In this document: positions 57,541-64,000 of the stretch, in pieces | How the letters are laid out: each line of letters begins with the position of its first letter | Position numbering within the stretch: the first letter of the stretch is position 1 | Assembly (NCBI GenBank): GCA_051747385.1 | Contig: JBNJGB010000028.1 | Location: 1-64,000 of the forward strand | Origin: JBNJGB01 sp051747385 | GTDB taxonomy: Bacteria; Myxococcota_A; UBA9042; PHBI01; JACKFB01 | Length of the DNA stretch: 64,000 nt | Direction of reading: 5' to 3' | Position numbers and translations under genes: made by a program | Notes under the pieces: generated by a model | Told to the model about the DNA's origin: nothing | Databases searched by the model: none | Seen by the model: the letters and a program-made list of their open reading frames with translations, nothing else

Positions 57541-58596
57541 ATGGCGTCGGAGGCCCTGGACGTGGCGGTGGTGCTCGGGGATCCGAGGTTGCCCTATCCC
57601 TACACGGAGGACGGGCGCTTCGGGGCCGAGGACCTGGAGGCGGTCGAGCATCTGCAGGCAGCCCTGGCGAAGCTGGAGGGGTACCGGTTTCGCTACCTCG
57701 ACGACCACGACAGGCTCCTGGACGACCTGCGCGAGGCGCGGCCGGACCTGGCGCTGAACCTGTGCGACACCGGGTTCCGGAACCAGTGGGACTACGAGCG
57801 GAACGTCCCGGCGCTCCTGGAGATCCTCGAGATCCCCTACACCGGCGCGGACCCCATGGGTATCAGCCTGGGCACGGACAAGAGCCTCGTCCGGGCCGCC
57901 GCGGAGGCGATGGGGGTGTCGGTGCCCGACGAGACCTGGGTGGACCTGGCCGCGCGTCCGCTCGTCCTTCCGTCGAGGTATCCCGCGCTGGTGAAGCCCA
58001 ACTGCAGCGGCGGGAGCTTCGGGATCACGCGCGACTCCGTCGTCCACGCGCCGGGCGAGGCCGAGGCGTACCTCCGCTGGCTCGCCGGCCACGTGGAGAT
58101 CCCCGAGGCGCTCGTCCAGGACTACCTCGACGGCGACGAGTACTCCCTCGCCCTCGTGGGCAACCCCGGCCAGGGGTTCACGGCGCTGGCCCCGCTGGAG
58201 GTGGACTTCTCCGACCTGGACCCGGACCTGCCGCCGCTGCTGACGTACGCCTCCAAGACGGACCCGGACTCGTCCTACTGGAAGGACGTCCGGTTCCGGC
58301 GGGCGCGCCTGGACGAGGCCACCCGGGCGACGCTGGCGGGTCACTGCGAGCGCGTCTTTCGCCGCCTCGGCTTCCGCGACTACGCCCGGTTCGACTTCCG
58401 GTGCGGCGCGGACGGATGCCCCCGCCTGCTCGACGCCAACACGAACCCGACCTGGTACTGGGACGGCAAGATGGCGCTCATGGCCCGGTGGGCCGGCCAC
58501 GGCTACGACGACCTGCTCCGGATGATCCTGGAGGTCGCCCGTGCCCGGTACGAGGCAGCCCCGGGCACGGGGCGGGCTGGCACCCGGATTGCTTGA
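57541..58596 (+). CDS. D-Ala-D-Ala-ligase-like ATP-grasp enzyme
   Basis: 351 residues, cytoplasmic. ATG 57541 has GGAGG 7 nt upstream. The ATP-grasp/Ddl pattern is clear: DLALNLCDTGFRNQWDYERN, PYTGADPMGISLGTDKSLVR (substrate region and ATP-lobe start), ALVKPNCSGGSFGIT (ATP loop) and YARFDFRCGADGCPRLLDAN then TNPTW (Mg-binding Glu/Asn region, here with Asp-Ala-Asn). Such proteins form peptide bonds between amino-acid-like substrates. A true cell-wall Ddl is unlikely given its neighbours. First gene of a four-gene operon. Confidence 0.85.
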   Translation: MASEALDVAVVLGDPRLPYPYTEDGRFGAEDLEAVEHLQAALAKLEGYRFRYLDDHDRLLDDLREARPDLALNLCDTGFRNQWDYERNVPALLEILEIPYTGADPMGISLGTDKSLVRAAAEAMGVSVPDETWVDLAARPLVLPSRYPALVKPNCSGGSFGITRDSVVHAPGEAEAYLRWLAGHVEIPEALVQDYLDGDEYSLALVGNPGQGFTALAPLEVDFSDLDPDLPPLLTYASKTDPDSSYWKDVRFRRARLDEATRATLAGHCERVFRRLGFRDYARFDFRCGADGCPRLLDANTNPTWYWDGKMALMARWAGHGYDDLLRMILEVARARYEAAPGTGRAGTRIA

Positions 58597-58651
58597 AGAT
58601 CGCTCTGGACGCCGCCGCTGCGGAGCGGTGTCGGTGCGGACGCGAGGCGCC

Positions 58652-59950
58652 ATGCGACGGCGGAACGTCTTCTGGATCGGGCTGAACGACTTCAACCGGG
58701 AGAAGCTCCGCGCGACCCGCCACGCCGCGTTCTGCGACTTCCACGGCCTCCTGACGCCCGGGGAGATGCTCGACGCGGAGACGTTTCCCGTCGGCGACAT
58801 GCTGTGTCGCGCGAGAGACCACCTCCGGAGCTTCCCGGGGACGGTGGACGCCGTCCTCGGCTACATGGACTTCCCGGTGAGCACGATGCTGCCGATCCTG
58901 TGCCGGGAGTTCGACCTGCCCACGTCATCCCTGGAGAGCGTCCTCCGCTGCGAGCACAAGTACTGGAGCCGCCTGGAGCAGCGCCGCGCCGTCCCCGAGC
59001 ACACGCCGGCGTTCTGCGCCTTCGACCCCTTCGACGACGGGTCCGTCGCGGACATCGCGCTGCCCTATCCGTTCTGGGTGAAGCCCATCAAGTCCGCCGG
59101 CTCCCACCTGGGGTTCCGCATCGGCGGGCGGGCGGATCTGCGTCGGGCCGTGGAGCGGATCCGCGAGGGCATCCGGCGCTACGGCGATCCCTTCGACCAC
59201 ATCGTGGAGCGCGCGGACGTGCCGGAGGAGGTGCGGCGGGTCCGGGGACGCTGGTGCCTCGCCGAGGAGATCGTCCACGGGCGCCAGTGCACCGTGGAGG
59301 GGTGGGTCCTCGACGGGGAGTACGGGACGCACGGCGTCGTGGACTCCCTGCGCTATCCCAACCGCTCCAGCTTCCTGCGCTACGAGTATCCGTCCCGACT
59401 GCCGGCCCGGGTCCGCGAGCGCATGGGCGAGGTGGCCGAGCGCTTCCTCCGCCACGTGGGCTACGACCGCGGGGCGTTCAACGTCGAGCTCTTCTGGGAG
59501 CCGAAGACCGACCGCGTCCGCCTCCTGGAGGCCAACACCCGCGTCGCCCAGCACCACAGCGATCTGTTCGAGAAGGTCGACGGGGCCTCCAACCACGAGG
59601 TCGCGCTCGACGTCGCCCTGGGGAAGCGGCCCGACCTCCCGCACCGGCGCGGGCCCTTCAGGCGTGCCGCGACGTGGTGGCTCCGCACCCCGGAAGACGC
59701 CGTCGTGCGCCGCGTGCCCACGCGAGAGGAGATCCGCCGCCTCGAGGAGGAGATCCCGGGGACGGAGGTGGAGGTAGAGGTGTCCGAAGGCATGCGCCTG
59801 TCGGACCTCGAGGATCAGGACAGCTACAGCTACGCCTACGCCATCGTCTACGTCGGCGCCGACGACCCCGAGCAGCTTCGACGGCGCTTCGAGCGGTGCC
59901 GCGAATCCCTGCCCTTCCGCTTCGAGCCCGCCACCGGGGAGCGACCATGA
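58652..59950 (+). CDS. Second ATP-grasp ligase
   Basis: 432 residues, cytoplasmic. The N-terminal domain has LRSFPGTVDAVLGYMDFPVS. ATP-grasp motifs follow: SVLRCEHKYWSRLEQRR, YPFWVKPIKSAGSHLGFRIG (ATP loop), CLAEEIVHGRQCTVEGWVLD and GAFNVELFWEPKTDRVRLLE then ANTRVAQHHSDL (metal site Glu/Asn). It resembles the carboxylate-amine ligase group with broad substrates. It begins 55 bp after the first ligase; its stop overlaps the next gene (ATGA). Two different ligases in sequence suggest assembly of a product with at least two amide bonds. Confidence 0.85.
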   Translation: MRRRNVFWIGLNDFNREKLRATRHAAFCDFHGLLTPGEMLDAETFPVGDMLCRARDHLRSFPGTVDAVLGYMDFPVSTMLPILCREFDLPTSSLESVLRCEHKYWSRLEQRRAVPEHTPAFCAFDPFDDGSVADIALPYPFWVKPIKSAGSHLGFRIGGRADLRRAVERIREGIRRYGDPFDHIVERADVPEEVRRVRGRWCLAEEIVHGRQCTVEGWVLDGEYGTHGVVDSLRYPNRSSFLRYEYPSRLPARVRERMGEVAERFLRHVGYDRGAFNVELFWEPKTDRVRLLEANTRVAQHHSDLFEKVDGASNHEVALDVALGKRPDLPHRRGPFRRAATWWLRTPEDAVVRRVPTREEIRRLEEEIPGTEVEVEVSEGMRLSDLEDQDSYSYAYAIVYVGADDPEQLRRRFERCRESLPFRFEPATGERP

Positions 59951-61974
59951 AGCACGTGAGAGACCTCCCGAACCCGGTCCGGGAGATGGAGAACGCCTGG
60001 ATCCCCATGCCGGACGGGACCCGCCTCGCCGCGCGCATCTGGATGCCCGACGACGCGAAGGACGCCCCGGTCCCCGCCCTCCTGGAGTACATTCCGTATC
60101 GGAAGCGCGACATGCGGGCGAGCGTCGACTCCATGAACCACCGGTACCTCGCCGGACACGGCTACGCCGGGGTGCGCGTGGACATCCGCGGCAGCGGCGA
60201 CTCGGAGGGCGTGCTCCGCGACGAGTACCTCCAGGAGGAGCTCGACGACGGCCTGGCCATCATCCGCTGGCTCGCGGAGCAGCCGTGGTGCGACGGCACC
60301 GTGGGGATGTTCGGCATCTCCTGGGGCGGCTTCAACGCGCTCCAGGTGGCCGCGCTCCAGCCGCCCGCCCTGAAGGCCATCCTCACGGTCTGCTCCACGG
60401 ACGATCGCTACGCGGACGACGTGCACCACATGGGCGGCTGCCTCCTGGGCGACAACCTGTCCTGGTCGTCGATCATGCTCGGCTACAACTCGTGCCCGCC
60501 CGACCCGGCCGTCGTGGGGGAGCGCTGGCGCGCCATGTGGAAGGAGCGCCTCCAGGGCAGCGGGCACTGGCTGATCAAGTGGCTCCGGCACCAGCGCCGC
60601 GACCACTACTGGAAGCACGGCTCGGTCTGCGAGGACCTGACCGCCATCCGCTGCCCGGTGTTCGCCGTGAGCGGGTGGGCGGACGGTTACTCGAACTCCG
60701 TCTTCCGCCTGATGGCGGGGCTCGACGTGCCGCGGAAGGGGCTCATCGGCCCCTGGAGCCACATGTACCCGCACGTGGGACGCCCCGGCCCGGCCATCGG
60801 CTTCCTGCAGGAGTCCCTGCGCTGGTGGGACCACTGGCTCAAGGGCGAGGACCGCGGGCTCATGGACGAGCCGATGCTGCGGGTGTGGATGCAGGACAGC
60901 GTCGACCCGGTGCCCCGCTACAAGCACCGGCCGGGGCGCTGGGTGGCCGAGCCCACGTGGCCGTCGCCCGACGTCTCCGAGCGCCGCCTGCCCCTGGCGA
61001 CCGCCCGCCTGCTGCCGGACGGAGAGGCCGGGGACGACGCGGAGCTGAGCATCCAGTCGCCGCTGTCGGTGGGGCTGTTCGCCGGGAAGTGGTGCTCGTA
61101 CGCCGACGCGCCGGACCTGCCCCACGACCAGCGGGAGGAGGACGGCGGCGCCCTGGTCTTCGACAGCGACCCGCTCGAGGACGGCCTGGAGATCCTGGGC
61201 GCTCCCGAGGTGGACCTGGCGCTGGCGTCGAACAAGCCGGTCGCCATGGTGGCGGTGCGCCTGTCCGACGTGGCGCCGGACGGCCAGGCCACCCGCGTGA
61301 CCTACGGCCTCCTGAACCTGACGCACCGCGACTCCCACGAGCACCCGGGGCCCCTGGAGCCGGGCCGCCGCTACCGGGTCCGCGTCCGCATGAACGACGT
61401 GGCGCAGACCTTCCGCGCGGGACACCAGGTCCGCCTGTCGGTCTCGACGAGCTACTGGCCCCTGGCCTGGCCGCCGCCCGAGCTGCCGCGGCTGACCGTG
61501 TGGACGGACTCGAGCGCCCTGCTCCTCCCGGTCCGCCCGCCGCGGGACTCGGACGCCCGGCTGCGGCCCTTCGAAGGACCCGAGGCGGCGGAGCCGGACG
61601 CGATCACCATCGTGGAGAGCGGCCACCACAACTGGCTGCTCCACCGCGACATGGAGCGCAACGCCTCCGTGCTGGAGGTCATCGGGGACGACGGGACCTA
61701 CCGGGTGGAGTACGCCGACGTGGAGGTGGGGGCCCACGGCGTCGAGCGCTATCGCTCCGTGGGCAACGAGGTCGACGGCGTCCGCGGCGAGACCCGGTGG
61801 AGCCTGGCGTTCCGGCGGCCCGAGGACGGCTGGGACGTCCGGACCGAGTGCCGCACCGTGCTGACGTCGACGCCGACCCACTTCCGGGTGGTCGCCACCC
61901 TCGACGCCTGGGAGGGGGATCGCCGCGTCCACGCGGAGAGCTGGGACGAGGAGATCCCGAGGGACAACGTATGA
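59947..61974 (+). CDS. CocE/NonD-family hydrolase
   Basis: 675 residues, no signal peptide. S15-type alpha/beta hydrolase: RVDIRGSGDSEG, GMFGISWGGFNALQ (nucleophile Ser), AVSGWADGYSNSV (acid) and LIGPWSHMYPHVG (His). The C-terminal third is the jelly-roll X-Pro-dipeptidase-like domain (FRAGHQVRLSVSTSYWPL). The family acts as acylases, aminopeptidases or amino-acid ester hydrolases. It is coupled by 4-bp overlaps to both neighbours, so it is made in fixed ratio with the ligases. Confidence 0.85.
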   Translation: MKHVRDLPNPVREMENAWIPMPDGTRLAARIWMPDDAKDAPVPALLEYIPYRKRDMRASVDSMNHRYLAGHGYAGVRVDIRGSGDSEGVLRDEYLQEELDDGLAIIRWLAEQPWCDGTVGMFGISWGGFNALQVAALQPPALKAILTVCSTDDRYADDVHHMGGCLLGDNLSWSSIMLGYNSCPPDPAVVGERWRAMWKERLQGSGHWLIKWLRHQRRDHYWKHGSVCEDLTAIRCPVFAVSGWADGYSNSVFRLMAGLDVPRKGLIGPWSHMYPHVGRPGPAIGFLQESLRWWDHWLKGEDRGLMDEPMLRVWMQDSVDPVPRYKHRPGRWVAEPTWPSPDVSERRLPLATARLLPDGEAGDDAELSIQSPLSVGLFAGKWCSYADAPDLPHDQREEDGGALVFDSDPLEDGLEILGAPEVDLALASNKPVAMVAVRLSDVAPDGQATRVTYGLLNLTHRDSHEHPGPLEPGRRYRVRVRMNDVAQTFRAGHQVRLSVSTSYWPLAWPPPELPRLTVWTDSSALLLPVRPPRDSDARLRPFEGPEAAEPDAITIVESGHHNWLLHRDMERNASVLEVIGDDGTYRVEYADVEVGAHGVERYRSVGNEVDGVRGETRWSLAFRRPEDGWDVRTECRTVLTSTPTHFRVVATLDAWEGDRRVHAESWDEEIPRDNV

Positions 61975-63269
61975 ACAGCCCCGGCACCGTCGACGCACGG
62001 CGCGTCCGGGGGCGGCTCGTAGACCTCGTGCGCATCCCGTCCCTCGGCGGGGCGGAGGACGGCGCCGTCGCGCGGCTCGCGCACTGGCTCGAGCAGATGG
62101 GCGTGGAGGTGGACCACTGGCGCGAGCCCGTCGCGAACCTGCAGCACCACCCGGACTATCCTGGCCACGAGATCGAGCGGGCCTTGCTCCCGGTCGTGGC
62201 CGCGCGCGTCCGGGGAGCCCGCCCCGGCCCCACCGTCCTGCTGACGGGGCACGTGGACGTGGCGCCGACGGGCGACTGGGAGCAGTGGACCCACGAGCCG
62301 TTCTCCGGGAGGGTGTACGGCGACCGGGTCTACGGCCGGGGCGCCTGCGACATGAAGTCCGGGATCGTCGCGGCGCTGGAGGCCTTCGAGCTCCTCGCGC
62401 GCAGCCGGCGGGAGTTCGGGGGGCAGGTGCTCTTCATCGCCGTCTCCGCCGAGGAGGACAGCGGCGCCGGGACCCTGGCGGCCATCCAGCGCGGCTACGA
62501 CGCCGACGCCGCCATCCTCCCGGAGCCCACGGTCCTCGAGGGCGAGCAGCCCACCATCGTCGCCGCCCAGGCCGGCGCCATGACCATGCGCATCACCGTC
62601 CCGGGGCGCGGCGCCCACGCGTCCAGGCGGCGGGAGGGGGAGAACGCCCTGGCGCACTTCCTGCCCATCCACCGGGCCCTCCTGGACGAGGAGGCGCGCG
62701 TCAACGCGCGGGAGACGGACCCGCTGATGGGCGACATGGACCTCCCGTACTGCATCAACGTGGGCGTCATCCGGGGCGGAAGCTGGCCGTCGACGGTCAT
62801 GGAGTCCGTCGAGGTGGACCTGCGGGTCGGCATCGCCCTCTGGGAGAGCCCCGCCGAGGCCGCAGAGCGCATCCGCCGGGTCGTCCGCGAGGCCGGCGCC
62901 TCGAACTCCTGGCTCGTCGACAACCCGCCGCGCGTGGACGTGGTGGCCACCGGCTTCGGCTCGGCCCGCGTCGCCTCGGACCACGCCGTCGTCACCACCC
63001 TCGCGGGCGTCTCCGAGCAGGTCTTCGGCCGCACGCCCGACGTCTCCGGCGTGCCCTTCGCGTGCGACATGAGCGGCTGGGTGCGCCTCGCCGGGGTCCC
63101 CACCGTCCTCTACGGTCCGGGAGACCTGGACCTCGCCCACGGCGCGGACGAGTGGGCCTCCCTGTCGCGCACCTGCCGCGTCGCCCGGGTCCTCCACGAG
63201 ACGACCTGCCGCCTCCTCGACGATGGCGAGGAGCCGATCCTGCGCCGGGTCGGCCGCCAGGGGCCCTGA
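61971..63269 (+). CDS. M20-family metallopeptidase (ArgE/DapE-like)
   Basis: 432 residues, cytoplasmic. Zinc ligands and catalytic residues are in place: LLTGHVDVAPTGDW (His-x-Asp), VYGRGACDMKSG (bridging Asp), VSAEEDSGAG (Glu-Glu), ILPEPT (Glu region) and GPGDLDLAHGADEW (His). A dimerisation domain with ITVPGRGAHASRRREGENA lies in the middle. Members remove N-acyl groups or cleave small peptides. It starts inside the CocE stop (ATGA) and closes the operon. In this context it may deprotect or recycle the ligase product. Confidence 0.85.
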   Translation: MNSPGTVDARRVRGRLVDLVRIPSLGGAEDGAVARLAHWLEQMGVEVDHWREPVANLQHHPDYPGHEIERALLPVVAARVRGARPGPTVLLTGHVDVAPTGDWEQWTHEPFSGRVYGDRVYGRGACDMKSGIVAALEAFELLARSRREFGGQVLFIAVSAEEDSGAGTLAAIQRGYDADAAILPEPTVLEGEQPTIVAAQAGAMTMRITVPGRGAHASRRREGENALAHFLPIHRALLDEEARVNARETDPLMGDMDLPYCINVGVIRGGSWPSTVMESVEVDLRVGIALWESPAEAAERIRRVVREAGASNSWLVDNPPRVDVVATGFGSARVASDHAVVTTLAGVSEQVFGRTPDVSGVPFACDMSGWVRLAGVPTVLYGPGDLDLAHGADEWASLSRTCRVARVLHETTCRLLDDGEEPILRRVGRQGP

Positions 63270-63287
63270 CGCCCCCTGCCGAGCCCC

Positions 63288-63677
63288 CTATCGCGTGGAG
63301 ATGCCGAGCGTTCGGGCAGCGGCTCCGAGGCGCCGATCCAGCGTCATCAGCTCACCACCGAAGAGCTGCGCCAGCCACAGGTAGGCCGCGTCGTATGCCG
63401 TCAGGCCGGAGGTCTCGGCAAGCTCGACCAGCGCGGTCGTCGAGACGTCCACGATCTCGATGTCCATGGCCTCGGCGAGCCGGAGCGCCTCGAACAGCGC
63501 ATCCTTCAGATCCGGGTGACGAGCTCGCTTCTTCAGGCACACGCTCGCCAGCTCGTAGCGGAGCAGTCCCGGCGCGGCGAGCCGCGCGCCTTCCAGTCTC
63601 CGAGCCACGTCGTCACCCGAAGCCTCGCCGAAGAGGAGCGCCGCGAGCGCCGAGGCATCGACCACGCAGACCGTCAC
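63288..63677 (-). CDS. vapC: PIN-domain toxin (VapC family)
   Basis: 129 residues. The acidic metal-binding set of PIN nucleases is present: VVDASALAALL (first Asp), LRYELASVC (Glu), TAYDAAYLWLA (Asp) and LMTLDRRL (Asp). The GTG at 63677 overlaps the antitoxin stop by 4 bp (GTGA). VapC toxins cut tRNA or rRNA when free of antitoxin. Confidence 0.9.
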   Translation of the reverse strand: MTVCVVDASALAALLFGEASGDDVARRLEGARLAAPGLLRYELASVCLKKRARHPDLKDALFEALRLAEAMDIEIVDVSTTALVELAETSGLTAYDAAYLWLAQLFGGELMTLDRRLGAAARTLGISTR

Positions 63678-63910
63678 CGCGCGTCCCGCTCCGCCCGGAT
63701 CCAGTCCGTCGCCTCGTCGGGTGTGGAGAGCTCCATGGCCCGGACCCGTGCCAGCGCCTCCTGCGGCGTGACGACCGGGCGCGCCCCGACGCTCTCCTCG
63801 AGCAACGCGAGCAGCTCCTTCTGGAGCGACCGGCGATTGGCCCGGGCGCGCCTCCTGAGCGCATCGGCCACCGCGTCCGGCACGTCCTTGATCGACAGGT
63901 TCACCGACAT
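63674..63910 (-). CDS. Antitoxin of VapBC-type module (ribbon-helix-helix, FitA-like)
   Basis: 78 residues. The N-terminus MSVNLSIKDVPDAVADALRR plus ARANRRSLQKELLALLEE is a ribbon-helix-helix DNA-binding domain of the FitA/Arc type; the C-terminal tail binds the toxin. It is the first gene of the pair and is coupled to vapC. A palindrome lies 15 bp upstream of its start. Confidence 0.85.
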   Translation of the reverse strand: MSVNLSIKDVPDAVADALRRRARANRRSLQKELLALLEESVGARPVVTPQEALARVRAMELSTPDEATDWIRAERDAR

Positions 63911-63925
63911 CGCGCCTCCGGTTCC

Positions 63926-63941
63926 ACTCTGAAACCAGAGT
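63926..63941 (-). promoter_or_regulatory. VapBC operator palindrome
   Basis: ACTCTG-AAAC-CAGAGT is a perfect 6-bp-arm inverted repeat just upstream of the antitoxin start. RHH antitoxins normally repress their own promoter at such sites. Confidence 0.6.
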
Positions 63942-64000
63942 AGATACCCTCACCCTCGAAGACAAGGCGGGCGACTGGAAGGCGAGGCCCCGGAGCTGAG

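Overview
The window is a GC-rich (about 70% by eye) bacterial chromosome segment with no rRNA, tRNA or CRISPR array that I could find. Several traits point to a deltaproteobacterial-type lineage (Myxococcota or Bradymonadota-like). Seven lipoproteins have an acidic residue or serine right after the lipobox Cys, mostly followed by Asp/Ala/Val-rich linkers. There are LDL-receptor class A modules, Cys-rich CDDGDPC-type modules, an RRM RNA-binding protein, a sigma-54 promoter, an EBP-type sterol-isomerase homologue and a multihaem c/b cytochrome fusion. The phylum call is inference from gene content.

Layout, left to right. 1-254: tandem copies of a small terminal-inverted-repeat element (called R1 here). 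245-7241: cell-wall and surface genes (LysM-M74 endopeptidase, carbamoyltransferase-SxtJ fusion with a DUF5989 peptide, LpoB-like and COG3014-like lipoproteins, esterase lipoprotein). 7612-10945: sigma-54-driven Lon-family protease and UspA-like gene. 10960-13298: unknown lipoprotein and EEP nuclease. 13382-17329: redox island in which a ten-haem c/b cytochrome operon is flanked by two paralogous monohaem cytochromes. 17793-21384: EBP-like protein, small membrane protein with a TetR-type operator, YbaK, and a GNAT/unknown pair. 21518-21695: R1 copy. 21773-26739: sbcDC. 26705-30317: ferritin-like protein, ZIP transporter, LDLa lipoprotein, glycosyltransferase. 30266-30886: gene remnants plus a third R1 locus. 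30950-36068: Cys-cluster protein, Fic protein with a double operator, and an overlapping amidoligase/GATase/YqaA operon. 36233-41236: MMPL exporter with LolA-like and outer-membrane partners. 41387-46210: accessory region with inverted repeats, truncated SRAP and HigA genes, CaCA antiporter and DUF2254 protein. 46332-57373: RRM gene pair, two large surface lipoproteins, IS91-type relic, PAF-AH-like lipoprotein, Na/Pi symporter and a repeat-rich lipoprotein. 57541-63269: translationally coupled operon of two ATP-grasp ligases and two hydrolases. 63288-63941: VapBC-type module with its operator.

The most novel-looking items are these. (i) R1 has about 153 bp, 18/20 terminal inverted repeats and 9-11 bp flanking direct repeats at three loci, so it looks like a non-autonomous transposable element. 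(ii) The ATP-grasp/ATP-grasp/CocE/M20 operon looks like an uncharacterised peptide-like metabolite pathway. (iii) The amidoligase-GATase-YqaA operon may be a second amide-forming pathway. (iv) The ten-haem c/b fusion sits with two Met-free monohaem cytochromes. (v) The fic promoter carries two operators of identical 9-7-9 architecture and Fic itself ends in a probable winged helix.

Functions are read from motifs and remembered family features. No database search was possible.
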